A stretch of DNA of 64,000 nt. Origin: Shimia ponticola (GTDB lineage Bacteria > Pseudomonadota > Alphaproteobacteria > Rhodobacterales > Rhodobacteraceae). Position numbers and translations under genes: made by a program. The stretch is taken from assembly GCF_007995215.1 (NCBI RefSeq), contig NZ_VCDK01000003.1, forward strand, positions 124,001 to 188,000, given 5' to 3'. This document shows, piece after piece, positions 18,109 through 26,556 of this stretch (position 1 is its first letter; every line of letters starts with the position of its first letter). The notes under the pieces were generated by a model. The model did no database searches. It was not told the DNA's origin and worked only from the letters and a program-made list of their open reading frames with translations.

Positions 18109-19068
18109 ATGAAATTGTTGATCGTGGCGGGTGTGTTGCTTGCCGGGTATGCCACCGTTGCTGTGATGTCGTCCCGACAGGAAGTCCGGGCAGAAGCCGA
18201 ATTCCCGCCTGAAGGCGCGTTTGTCGAGGTGGACGGGCGTCAGGTTCACTATGTTCAGGCTGGCAGCGGCCCTGATGTCATCCTCCTGCACGGAGCATCC
18301 GGAAACACCCGTGACTGGACCTTTTCCTTTGTTGAGGAACTCAGCGCGAACTATCGGGTGACGGCCTTTGACCGCCCCGGCATGGGATACACGGCGCGGA
18401 TCGCGGGCTATGGCGGACCGTTCGACGGCGACGCAGAAAGCCCGCAAGAGCAGGCCGCGTTCCTATCTGCGGCGGCGCAGCAGCTTGGGATCGAAAACCC
18501 GATCGTGGTCGGTCAATCCTTCGGCGGTGCCGTTGCTTACGCTTGGGCGCTCGACCAACCGGCTGCGGCGGTCGTATCGCTCGCAGGTGTTGCACTTCCT
18601 TGGCCGGGTGAGCTTGGGTTGTTCTACCGGGTGAATGGATCTTCGCTCGGCGGCGCCCTGTTTCCACCGATGATCGCGGCGTTTGTTCCGGACTCGTATG
18701 TGGAATCGACGATCAACGGTATCTTTGCGCCACAGGACGCACCTGAAGGCTATGCCGAACATATCGGTGCCCCGCTGTCGATCCGGACCAAGTCGTTTCG
18801 GGCGAATGCACTGCAGGTGAATACGCTTTATCCCCACATCGAAGAGCAATCTGAACGCTACGACGAACTGATGCTCCCGATTGAGATTGTCCACGGTGAT
18901 GCCGACACCACTGTGCCGCTCAACGTTCACTCCGCCCCCTTTTCTGAACGCGTCGAGAGCGCAAATCTGACCGTCTTGCCGGGCATCGGACACATGCCAC
19001 AACACGTGGCAGAAGCCGAAAGCATTGCCGCCATCGATCGCGCCGCGTCCCGCGCCGGATTGCGTTAG
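18109..19068 (+). CDS. Membrane-anchored alpha/beta hydrolase
   Basis: 319-aa hydrolase with an N-terminal hydrophobic anchor or signal (residues 1-20, KLLIVAGVLLAGYATVAV). The fold is clear: LLHGASGN oxyanion loop, nucleophile in GQSFGGA (Ser137), acid in HGDADTTVP (Asp near 266) and histidine in GIGHMPQ (His about 295). The substrate is unknown. ATG 18109 follows AGGTGAG at ideal spacing. It begins 10 bases after metA and is probably in the same transcript. Confidence 0.9.
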   Translation: MKLLIVAGVLLAGYATVAVMSSRQEVRAEAEFPPEGAFVEVDGRQVHYVQAGSGPDVILLHGASGNTRDWTFSFVEELSANYRVTAFDRPGMGYTARIAGYGGPFDGDAESPQEQAAFLSAAAQQLGIENPIVVGQSFGGAVAYAWALDQPAAAVVSLAGVALPWPGELGLFYRVNGSSLGGALFPPMIAAFVPDSYVESTINGIFAPQDAPEGYAEHIGAPLSIRTKSFRANALQVNTLYPHIEEQSERYDELMLPIEIVHGDADTTVPLNVHSAPFSERVESANLTVLPGIGHMPQHVAEAESIAAIDRAASRAGLR

Positions 19069-19114
19069 GCCCAACGCACCGCCATAGTCGCACAAAACCA
19101 GACGGGAGGCAGGC

Positions 19115-19981
19115 ATGAGCAAACCATTCGACGGTGCAATCTCGGCCTTTTATGAAAACGGCGCGCCGGGAGACGTCCGGGACGCCATCAAAGACGCCAA
19201 GAAGGGCGACATCCTGAACCCGTCCTACCCCTATGACAAACGCATGGACAAAGGCGACTACGAAGACGCCTATGACGCGATCCAGATCGAGTTGGTCAAG
19301 TTTCAGACATGGGCCAAGGATACCGGCCAGCGGATCGTCATCGTCTTCGAGGGACGGGACGCCGCGGGCAAGGGCGGCACAATCAGTCGCTTTCGCGAAA
19401 ACCTGAACCCGCGCCATGCCAAGACTGTCGCGCTCAGCAAGCCATCTGATCGTGAGGCCGCGTCATGGTACATGCAGCGCTATATCGCGCACATGCCAGC
19501 CGAAGGTGAGATCACCTTTTTCGACCGCTCTTGGTACAACCGGGGTGTGGTGGAAAAGGTATTCGATTTCTGTACCGACGAAGAGCGTGCCCAATGGTTC
19601 GAACAGGTGGGCCCCTTTGAGTCCATGCTGCGCCATGACGGCATCCACCTCAGCAAGATCTGGTTGAACGTCGGACGCGCAACGCAGCTCAAACGCTTTA
19701 TGGACCGCGAAGAAGATCCGTTGAAACAGTGGAAACTGTCTTGGATCGATGTCGAAGGACTGAACCGCTGGGACGCATACACGGACGCCATTCAGGAAAC
19801 CCTGACGCGCACCAATGCACCCTGCCCTTGGATCATCATCCGCAGCGACGACAAACGACGCGCGCGGCTGAATGCCATCAGATCGGTCTTGTCGCAATTC
19901 GACTACGCGGGTCGTGACGACAAGGGGCTTGGCAAGATTGATGACAAGGTCGCCGGAGGTATCGACCTCTGGGATGGCTAA
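19115..19981 (+). CDS. ppk2: Polyphosphate kinase 2
   Basis: Single-domain PPK2 (288 aa) that phosphorylates nucleotides with polyphosphate. The Walker A motif GRDAAGKGG is at about residue 80, followed by LNPRHAKTVAL, the Walker B-like FFDRSWYNRG and the lid basic residues. From family knowledge, one-domain PPK2 enzymes mostly convert NDP to NTP; the exact class is not determined here. A GGGAGG sequence precedes the start. The stop overlaps the TetR gene. Confidence 0.94.
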   Translation: MSKPFDGAISAFYENGAPGDVRDAIKDAKKGDILNPSYPYDKRMDKGDYEDAYDAIQIELVKFQTWAKDTGQRIVIVFEGRDAAGKGGTISRFRENLNPRHAKTVALSKPSDREAASWYMQRYIAHMPAEGEITFFDRSWYNRGVVEKVFDFCTDEERAQWFEQVGPFESMLRHDGIHLSKIWLNVGRATQLKRFMDREEDPLKQWKLSWIDVEGLNRWDAYTDAIQETLTRTNAPCPWIIIRSDDKRRARLNAIRSVLSQFDYAGRDDKGLGKIDDKVAGGIDLWDG

Positions 19982-20588
19982 ACGTGGCTATCACCACGGC
20001 AACCTGCGTCAGGCGCTGGTGGATGCCGCGATCGTGCTGATCGAAGAAAAGGGCCCGACCGGATTTACCCTGTCCGAAGCCGCAAAGCGTGCAGGCGTGA
20101 CCCCAGCTGCCGTCTATCGGCATTTCGAAGGCCGAGACGACCTGATCGCCGAAGCCGCGCGGCAGGGATATCTGATCTTCTCAGATCTGATGGAACACGC
20201 CTACAACGATGGTCAGCCCACAGCCTTGGCCGCGTTCGAGGCAACCGGCCGCGCCTATCTGGCCTTTGCGCGCAAGTTTCCCGGTCACTACGTGGCGATG
20301 TTTGAATCCGGGATCTCAATTCAGCGGACACCTGAACTGAACGATGCCGCCAGCAAAGGCATGAAGGTTCTGGAAGACGCTGCTGTGAAGCTGTCAGAGA
20401 ACATCCCGCCCGAGAAGCGCCCACCACCTCAGATGTTTTCCTCGCATGTTTGGGCCATGAGCCATGGGGTTGTCGAGCTGTTTGCGCGGGGCTCGCCCGG
20501 CACAAGAAGCCCGTTTCCTCCGGAAGATTTGCTTGAGACGGGTATCGGGATTTACCTGCGAGGTCTGGGGCTTATCCCGCAGGACTGA
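19974..20588 (+). CDS. TetR/AcrR-family transcriptional regulator
   Basis: 204-aa repressor-type regulator. The N-terminal helix-turn-helix is typical: ALVDAAIVLIEEKG, then FTLSEAAKRAGVTPAAVYRHF at residues about 34-54 (given in parts). The C-terminal ligand domain has no assignable specificity. ATG 19974 overlaps the last codons of ppk2, so the gene is translationally coupled to it. Its targets may include ppk2 itself; there is no direct evidence. Confidence 0.92.
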   Translation: MAKRGYHHGNLRQALVDAAIVLIEEKGPTGFTLSEAAKRAGVTPAAVYRHFEGRDDLIAEAARQGYLIFSDLMEHAYNDGQPTALAAFEATGRAYLAFARKFPGHYVAMFESGISIQRTPELNDAASKGMKVLEDAAVKLSENIPPEKRPPPQMFSSHVWAMSHGVVELFARGSPGTRSPFPPEDLLETGIGIYLRGLGLIPQD

Positions 20589-20673
20589 CGTTGCGAATGA
20601 GGTCTCGGATAAAGTCCGGGACGTCCAGCGCGACACGCCCAGGATTTGTCCCGGGGCGTTGTTGGCAAGCTTG

Positions 20674-21762
20674 CTACGCTTCAAACACCACCAATGCACG
20701 CGGGTCCCAAGCCACACGCGCCGCATCGCCGCGTTCCAGAACTGGCCGCCCGACGAGGTTCTTCATCGATAGCGTCACCGGCTCGGACACGCCTTCAAAC
20801 TCCACCTCATAATAAGTCATGTCGCCATAGTAATATCGCTCTGCGACGGTGCCGATGGCCACGGCGCCTTCGGATGGTTGGCCGTCGAACAGCAAAGTCA
20901 TCATCTCGGGTCTGATGCCCACTGACGCATCGCCCGTTGGCATCCCGCCCGGGCATTGTTCGGACGCCACAGACGCAGCGCCGAAACCTGCAATTTGCAC
21001 ATCAACCCCATCCTCCGAGGCGGTCGATGTTGCGGGAAGGAAGTTCATGACACCAATGAAATCGGCGACCTGTCGGTTCACGGGTCGACGGTAGAGTGTC
21101 TGCGGATCGGCCACCTGCGCAATGCGCCCGTCGAACATGACGGCGATGCGGTCGGACATGATCAGTGCTTCTTCCTGATCATGGGTGACCAGAATAAAGG
21201 TGATTCCCACCTGTCGTTGTAGACGGCGTAGCTCGGCCTGCATCTGCTCGCGCATCTTCTTGTCCAGCGCGGACAAAGGTTCATCAAGCAACAGCACCTT
21301 GGGTTTCAGGATCAAGGCACGTGCCAGCGCGACGCGCTGTCTTTGCCCACCGGACAGGGCATGGGCCGCCCTGCCCCCGAACCCTTGCAGGCCGACCATA
21401 TCAAGCGCTTCATCCACCAGATCGGCCTTTGCCTGCTTACTAAGGTCCGAACGTCTCCGCAGGCCAAAAGCAACATTCTCGGCCACGTTCAGGTGCGGGA
21501 AAATCGCGTAACTCTGGAACACCATATTGGTCGGCCGCTTGTTGGGTGGCACGCCAGCCATGTCAGCGCCGCCGAGCATCACCACCCCGTCAGAGGCGTT
21601 CTCAAAGCCAGCGATGGTCCGTAACAGCGTGGTCTTGCCGCAACCCGATGGCCCCAGCAAAGAGAAAAACTCGCCCTCGTTTATCGTCAAATCCACATCG
21701 CGCAGCGCGTGATAGTCGCCATAGTATTTTTGAACGCCAGTGAGCGTAATGATCGGGGTCAC
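20674..21762 (-). CDS. potA: Polyamine-type ABC transporter ATP-binding protein (PotA family)
   Basis: 362-aa ATPase with Walker A GPSGCGKTT (residues 37-45), signature LSGGQRQR, Walker B LLLDEPLSALD and a C-terminal TOBE domain, as in PotA/PotG. It powers import of spermidine, putrescine or a related compound through the two permeases encoded just upstream. The start overlaps the potC stop (ATGA at 21759-21762). It is convergent with the TetR gene. No periplasmic binding protein gene is in this cluster. Confidence 0.93.
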   Translation of the reverse strand: MTPIITLTGVQKYYGDYHALRDVDLTINEGEFFSLLGPSGCGKTTLLRTIAGFENASDGVVMLGGADMAGVPPNKRPTNMVFQSYAIFPHLNVAENVAFGLRRRSDLSKQAKADLVDEALDMVGLQGFGGRAAHALSGGQRQRVALARALILKPKVLLLDEPLSALDKKMREQMQAELRRLQRQVGITFILVTHDQEEALIMSDRIAVMFDGRIAQVADPQTLYRRPVNRQVADFIGVMNFLPATSTASEDGVDVQIAGFGAASVASEQCPGGMPTGDASVGIRPEMMTLLFDGQPSEGAVAIGTVAERYYYGDMTYYEVEFEGVSEPVTLSMKNLVGRPVLERGDAARVAWDPRALVVFEA

Positions 21763-22559
21763 AGGAAACCTCCGGTGTCTTTCAGGCCAGCACGCTTCAG
21801 GCCGCGACGGCGCATCAGTTCGGCGATGGTCAGGATGATGATGGACGCCACGACCAGAATGGTCCCAAGCGCCATGACAGCAGGCAGTTTTTGCGGGAAT
21901 CGCAGCAACCCCCAGATATAGACCGGCATAGTCGGCTCAGCACCGGTCAGGAAGAACGCGATGATAAATTCATCAAGGCTGATCGTGAAACTGATCAACA
22001 AGGACGAGATGATCCCCGGCATCACAAGAGGCAGTGTTACAAGACGGAACGTGCTCCACGGTGTCTCTCCAAGGTCAAGCGCCGCCTCTTCTAGGCTCGC
22101 ATCCATATTCTGAAATGCTCCGTTCAGGATCGCGATCGAAAACGGTGTGCAGATCAGCACATGCGCGGCAATCACCGTCCAAGAAGACAGCGACCAGTCC
22201 AAAAGGTTCACGACAACGACAAGAAGCGATACACCCACAATGATTTCAGGCAGAACAAGCGGCACCATGATCAGGCCAAGGATACCGCGTTTTGCTGGGA
22301 ACTCGTATTTCGCACCCGCTCTGGCGGCGCATATCCCCAGCAAGGTCGAAAAGATCGCGGTCAGGATCGCGATGAACAGGGAATTCTTGACCGCGGCGTG
22401 CAGCGCTGGCGTTTCGGTCAGTTCTGTGAACCATCCGGTCGTGAACCCGCTCAGCGGAAACGCGATGATCGTGCTGTCGTTGAAGGCAAACAGCGGCAGC
22501 AGAAAGATCGGCGCGTAGAGGAAAATCAGGTAGGCGACGGCATAGGCGCGCAAGCTCAT
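21759..22559 (-). CDS. potC: Polyamine-type ABC transporter permease (PotC family)
   Basis: 266-aa inner-membrane permease with six hydrophobic segments and the EAA loop EAALDLGETPWSTFRLVTLP (cytoplasmic contact for the ATPase). Seen also is SLDEFIIAFFLTG near the end, typical of PotC/PotI. The ATG at 22559 overlaps the potB stop (ATGA); an in-frame ATG at 22592 lies inside potB. The gene order is potB, potC, potA. Confidence 0.92.
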   Translation of the reverse strand: MSLRAYAVAYLIFLYAPIFLLPLFAFNDSTIIAFPLSGFTTGWFTELTETPALHAAVKNSLFIAILTAIFSTLLGICAARAGAKYEFPAKRGILGLIMVPLVLPEIIVGVSLLVVVVNLLDWSLSSWTVIAAHVLICTPFSIAILNGAFQNMDASLEEAALDLGETPWSTFRLVTLPLVMPGIISSLLISFTISLDEFIIAFFLTGAEPTMPVYIWGLLRFPQKLPAVMALGTILVVASIIILTIAELMRRRGLKRAGLKDTGGFL

Positions 22560-23431
22560 TGTTTGACCCTCAGCCATTTGCGGTTCAGCCACACAAAGAC
22601 CAAGGCGATGACCGATACCGATACCATCGCAATCACCGCCAATGCAGCGCCCATGGGCGCGTTGTTCAGCTTTAGAAACTGTGTCTGGATCATATTGGCA
22701 ATCATCAGGCCGTTCGGCCCGCCGACAAGGCGCGGCGTCACGTAATCGCCAATCGTCGGAATGAAGACGATCAAGACAGCCGCCACAATGCCGGGCGTGG
22801 CCAAGGGCAATGTCACCCGCCAGAACGTCATCAATCGACTTTCTCCCAGATCCTGCCCGGCCTCTAAAAGGCTGCGATCGATGCGCTCAAGCGCGACAAA
22901 GATCGGCAGAATTGCAAATGGTGCAAAGGCATGCGCCAGCGTGATGACCACCGCGTTGGCGTTGTACAGGATGAAGGTCAGCGGTTCATCAATCAGCCCA
23001 AGCCCCAAGAGCCCAGAATTCAGAACCCCGTTGAAACCAAGGATCACTTTCCAGAGAAAGACCCGCACCAGATAGCTGGTCCAGAACGGAATGGTGATCA
23101 GAAACAGCCAAAGGGATTTGCGTTCGGGCGCGACGTGGAAGCTGACGAAATAGGCAATGGGAAAAGCCAGCACGACGGTCACAAGCGTCACCATCGCCGC
23201 AATGATCAAGGACCTTTGCAGCAGCACGCCATATAGCGGCTCTTCCACGAACTCGCGATAGTTGTTCAGCGTCAGTGTCGTGTCCAGCGTCAGGAAGTCC
23301 TGGGTCCAGAAGCTGAACAACAATATCGCACCCATCGGCGCAGCAAGGAGCAGTAGGGCGTAGATGAATGGAGGGCTGACCATCAACAGCCCCTTGCCAG
23401 CCTCGCTATTTCTCAGTCGCCCCTGCCACAT
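22556..23431 (-). CDS. potB: Polyamine-type ABC transporter permease (PotB family)
   Basis: 291-aa permease, first gene of the potBCA cluster. It has an N-terminal hydrophobic helix, an extended periplasmic segment (FLTLDTTLTLNNYREF), the family piece FWTSYLVRVFLWKVIL, and the EAA loop EAGQDLGESRLMTFWRVTLP. IGDYVTPRLVGG in the last part is typical of PotB/PotH. The divergent LysR gene at 23645 is the likely regulator by position. Confidence 0.92.
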   Translation of the reverse strand: MWQGRLRNSEAGKGLLMVSPPFIYALLLLAAPMGAILLFSFWTQDFLTLDTTLTLNNYREFVEEPLYGVLLQRSLIIAAMVTLVTVVLAFPIAYFVSFHVAPERKSLWLFLITIPFWTSYLVRVFLWKVILGFNGVLNSGLLGLGLIDEPLTFILYNANAVVITLAHAFAPFAILPIFVALERIDRSLLEAGQDLGESRLMTFWRVTLPLATPGIVAAVLIVFIPTIGDYVTPRLVGGPNGLMIANMIQTQFLKLNNAPMGAALAVIAMVSVSVIALVFVWLNRKWLRVKQ

Positions 23432-23511
23432 GTAAACAGCACATCAACGACGCTCGACAAATGCAACCGGAAAACCCACCTATACGAAAGTGTGTGGCTA
23501 ATATCCGAGCG

Positions 23512-23543
23512 GAGGGGCGAAGTACCCCTCAGTGCTCTTTTTT
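23512..23543 (+). terminator. Attenuator-like hairpin in the leader of the LysR gene
   Basis: Six-base stem GAGGGG/CCCCTC with loop CGAAGTA, then a T6 run that starts eight bases after the stem. It lies 100 bases upstream of the LysR start, on the same strand. The gap between stem and T-run makes it weak. No other feature is seen in 23432-23644 beyond the expected divergent promoters. Confidence 0.25.
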
Positions 23544-23644
23544 CAAAAATGCAAACTTGGTTTTACACCGATGACAACAGCTTGTGCCTAGGTAATGCGT
23601 TACATCGTAGCCAAGGCACTGTGCTATCAAGGGTGATTAGGCAT

Positions 23645-24499
23645 ATGATGCAACATTGGGATGATCTGCGGTTCTGTTTGGCTTTGTACCGCCACGGCAC
23701 AATGAGTGCCGCCGCTTTGGCGATGGGGACAAATATTGCGACGGTGTCGCGGCGCATTGATCGACTGACCGAGACGATGGGCGAAACGCTCTTTGTGAAA
23801 CAAGACCGGTCATGGGTGCCGACCCAGCGCTGCCACGACCTGATCACGATCGCCAGAGACACCGAAACAAGCCTGACCCTGCTCGAAGGTGAACGCTCAC
23901 AAGGTCCCGCACCGGGCGCGACTTTGCGCCTGACCTGTGAACTTGCGATCCTTCAGCTTGGCTTTCTCAAATCTCTGCCAGGATTTCTCACGTCCTATAA
24001 CGACATGCATGTCGACTTGCTGTTCCGCCCAGCAAGCCTCGCCTATGCTGAAACCGATGTCTCGGTCGGGTTTGACGAACCAACAGAAGGCCGGATCATG
24101 CGGCGGAAACTCGGTAAGCTGCTGCTACGTCCGTATGTGCACAAGGCACATCAAGATGCGGTCACGGACTGGCTATCCATTCCGTATGGCGGTCATGCCA
24201 GCCGGATCAATTCCCTGATGGAAACGCATTTCAACCGTCAGTCAAAGCTGTCAGTTGAAGGATTGAACCTCTCCTCCAGTTTGATGTCGGAAATTCCAGT
24301 AGCTGCGATGATGCCGGTCGCATTTACCCGCGAACAGCCTGATCTTGTGCCGCTCGAAGAAGCCGCGTTCGATGATGTTGTTCCGGTCTGGGTCAGCTAC
24401 CACAGCAGCCGTAAGTTGGACCCGATTGTGCGGGTTGGATTGCAATTCATTGAGGAATCGCTGGCGAAAGACCCCAAGGGTGGGTTTTTGCAAACATAA
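23645..24499 (+). CDS. LysR-family transcriptional regulator
   Basis: 284-aa regulator with the N-terminal winged helix-turn-helix (WDDLRFCLALYRHGTMSAAA, then TNIATVSRRIDRLTE) and a C-terminal effector domain of periplasmic-binding fold. The first-helix wording differs from typical LysR and the effector domain is short, so it may belong to the divergent VRR/VtlR-like branch. ATG 23645 is followed directly by a second ATG. It is divergent from potBCA, which it probably controls. Confidence 0.88.
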   Translation: MMQHWDDLRFCLALYRHGTMSAAALAMGTNIATVSRRIDRLTETMGETLFVKQDRSWVPTQRCHDLITIARDTETSLTLLEGERSQGPAPGATLRLTCELAILQLGFLKSLPGFLTSYNDMHVDLLFRPASLAYAETDVSVGFDEPTEGRIMRRKLGKLLLRPYVHKAHQDAVTDWLSIPYGGHASRINSLMETHFNRQSKLSVEGLNLSSSLMSEIPVAAMMPVAFTREQPDLVPLEEAAFDDVVPVWVSYHSSRKLDPIVRVGLQFIEESLAKDPKGGFLQT

Positions 24500-24629
24500 G
24501 CTTGCAGCATTCCGTCTCGACAGACGCTGCGTCTTCGCGGCAACGTAGCGTCAGTTGTAACGATTAAATTCAAAAATACTCAAGTAATTCAGATCACTGG
24601 CGCCTTGCGTCAACCAAAGGATATGCGAA

Positions 24630-25055
24630 ATGTCTGGCATCGCATCTTACGCACATACAGGTTTACGGATCGTCACCGGTTACGCGCTCGTGCACCTGGC
24701 GTTTCTTGATTTGCAAAAAGTTGGCAATGCCTCCAACTCCCTCATCGACTACTCGAATGGCACAAACATCTTTTGTTTGTGCACCGGCCAAATCCCGGCA
24801 TTGCATGCGGCACATTTTGCGCTCGTGCTGAGTTTGGGACTGTTTATCTTCTTGGGCGTGCGCACACGACTGGTCGCCGCTTTCACCTTTGTTTTGGTCC
24901 TCGCACATTGCCTCGGATGTGTTGACCAAACGTCGTTCACGACAGCGTTCCAGCAAAATCTCATGGGCCTTACCCTCCCATTGACGCTTCTCGTGATCAT
25001 CGGCGGAGGGCGGGATGCGCTCTATCGCCGTGGTTGGGCCGACCTTCCGTTCTAA
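24630..25055 (+). CDS. DoxX-like membrane protein
   Basis: 141-aa four-helix membrane protein. It has GLRIVTGYALVHLAF at the first helix, LFIFLGVRTRLVAAF and a last helix LTLPLTLLVIIGGGRDA, which fits the DoxX/SURF4 superfamily layout. Four cysteines (FCLCTG, LGCVD) lie on what may be extracytoplasmic loops. Its role is unknown. An AAAGGA sequence lies nine bases before the ATG. The 130 bases upstream hold no gene. Confidence 0.72.
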   Translation: MSGIASYAHTGLRIVTGYALVHLAFLDLQKVGNASNSLIDYSNGTNIFCLCTGQIPALHAAHFALVLSLGLFIFLGVRTRLVAAFTFVLVLAHCLGCVDQTSFTTAFQQNLMGLTLPLTLLVIIGGGRDALYRRGWADLPF

Positions 25056-25100
25056 AGTCCTGTTTACCACCGCCAGGCCAAAGGACATTGGTACCAACAG

Positions 25101-25130
25101 AAAAGGCCGCCCTGCTGGGGGCGGCCTTTT
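25101..25130. terminator. Bidirectional intrinsic terminator
   Basis: Perfect 12-bp stem AAAAGGCCGCCC/GGGCGGCCTTTT with loop TGCTGG. It gives a T4 end in both directions and lies between the convergent DoxX-like gene and rpsI. Confidence 0.9.
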
Positions 25131-25151
25131 CGCTTTTGATATTCAGACGCC

Positions 25152-25649
25152 TTAACGCTTGGAGAACTGGAAGCTACGGCGCGCCTTGCGCTTACCGTAT
25201 TTCTTACGTTCCACAACGCGGCTGTCACGGGTCAGGAAGCCAGCGGCTTTCAGAGCGCCGCGCAGCGACGGATCATAAAGCTGCAGAGCTTTGGAGATGC
25301 CGTGCTTGACCGCACCAGCTTGACCGGTCAGACCGCCGCCCTTGACGGTGGCCATCACGTCGAATTCACCTTCAACGCCTGCAACCTGCATGGGCTGACG
25401 CAGGATCAGCTGCAGCACGGGGCGTGCAAAGTATTTGTCCTGGTCCTTACCGTTTACGGTGACCTTGCCGGAGCCCGGCTTGATCCAGACACGTGCGACC
25501 GCATCTTTCCGTTTACCGGTCGCATAGCTGCGGCCCAGTTCGTCGCGCACGGGTTCACGTGGCGCGGCGGTTTCGACTTCCATCATCTCGGACGCGCCTT
25601 CAGCGGCGACAGCGGCGAGATCGTCGAGCGATTTGATTTCTTCAGCCAT
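25152..25649 (-). CDS. rpsI: 30S ribosomal protein S9
   Basis: 165-aa S9 with the invariant [20 protein letters not shown] (read in two parts), [15 protein letters not shown] and the basic C-terminal tail RRSFQFSKR that reaches the P-site tRNA. An N-terminal acidic extension of about 40 residues is common in alphaproteobacterial S9. It follows rplM by six bases in the usual rplM-rpsI operon. Confidence 0.98.
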   Translation of the reverse strand: MAEEIKSLDDLAAVAAEGASEMMEVETAAPREPVRDELGRSYATGKRKDAVARVWIKPGSGKVTVNGKDQDKYFARPVLQLILRQPMQVAGVEGEFDVMATVKGGGLTGQAGAVKHGISKALQLYDPSLRGALKAAGFLTRDSRVVERKKYGKRKARRSFQFSKR

Positions 25650-25655
25650 CTTACC

Positions 25656-26114
25656 TTAGACCCGTGTGTTTTTCTTGTTCATCGCTTTGACGTCCAGAAC
25701 CTCTGGGTTCTGAGCTTCATGCGGGTGATCAGTGCCAGCATAGACGCGCAGGTTGGTCATCTGCTTACGGCTCAGGCGGTTGCCCGGCAGCATGCGTTTG
25801 ACGGCCAGCGTGACAACGCGCTCTGGGTGGTCACCCGTCAGCATCTGGTCTTTGGTGCGCGATTTGATCCCACCGGGGTGGCCGGTGTGCCAGTAATGAC
25901 GCTCTTCGCGCTTCTTACCGGTCAATTGGACCTTCTCGGCGTTGATGACGATCACATTGTCGCCCATGTCCATGTGTGGCGTGAACGTGGCTTTGTGCTT
26001 GCCACGCAGCCGCATCGCGATAATCGAAGCAAGACGGCCCAACACCACGCCTTCGGCGTCGATGATGATCCATTTCTTGTCGATATCCGCTGGAGTTGCG
26101 GTGTAGGTTTTCAT
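25656..26114 (-). CDS. rplM: 50S ribosomal protein L13
   Basis: 152-aa L13 with [37 protein letters not shown] and [15 protein letters not shown] (each read in part). ATG 26114 matches the usual [11 protein letters not shown] start; the ATG four codons earlier has no RBS. It is the first gene of the operon with rpsI. Confidence 0.98.
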   Translation of the reverse strand: MKTYTATPADIDKKWIIIDAEGVVLGRLASIIAMRLRGKHKATFTPHMDMGDNVIVINAEKVQLTGKKREERHYWHTGHPGGIKSRTKDQMLTGDHPERVVTLAVKRMLPGNRLSRKQMTNLRVYAGTDHPHEAQNPEVLDVKAMNKKNTRV

Positions 26115-26151
26115 TTGTCGACCCATCGAAGTGGAGAATTCAGATTGCGCG

Positions 26152-26179
26152 CTTATACTGCACCCGCTCGTTGATACAA
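26152..26179 (-). promoter_or_regulatory. Putative promoter of rplM-rpsI
   Basis: On the minus strand TTGTAT and TATAAG are separated by 16 bases, ending about 38 bases upstream of the rplM start. The -10 match is good, the -35 moderate. Confidence 0.4.
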
Positions 26180-26244
26180 GAGCGGAAGAACTGTTTTAAT
26201 TCATGTAAATCAGCCACTTAAAAATAAGGTATTATTTTACCCCA

Positions 26245-26556
26245 GTGCTGGAGCTTGTTTTTCCCGTCTTATCCGCCCTCGCGGTGCTCGCAGTTGCGGC
26301 CGTAGTTGGCATATGGCCTGCGCAAAAGCTTATTCGCGTCAAAGAGGCACGGCATGATTTGCGCCAAGGTTCCGCAGGCTGGCTGCGCGAGATCGGCGGT
26401 TGGGCGATCATCGTGGCGTGGGTCCTGTCGATCTGGTTCTGCGGAACGATCATTGGCGATTGGGCCATGACTGGCGACCTTGACCGTGCGCTTGAACGGT
26501 CTGCTTTGCGTCTGCACATCATTCTCGAAATTCTGGCCGCGCTGGGGGACCGCTGA
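26245..26556 (+). CDS. Small two-helix membrane protein, function unknown
   Basis: 103-aa protein with an N-terminal membrane helix (LVFPVLSALAVLAVAAVVGI), a basic loop, and a second helix (WAIIVAWVLSIWFCGTIIGD). It starts with GTG at 26245, with a poor RBS, so the start is uncertain. The stop overlaps the next gene (TGATG), which marks them as a pair. I do not recognise the family. Confidence 0.65.
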   Translation: MLELVFPVLSALAVLAVAAVVGIWPAQKLIRVKEARHDLRQGSAGWLREIGGWAIIVAWVLSIWFCGTIIGDWAMTGDLDRALERSALRLHIILEILAALGDR

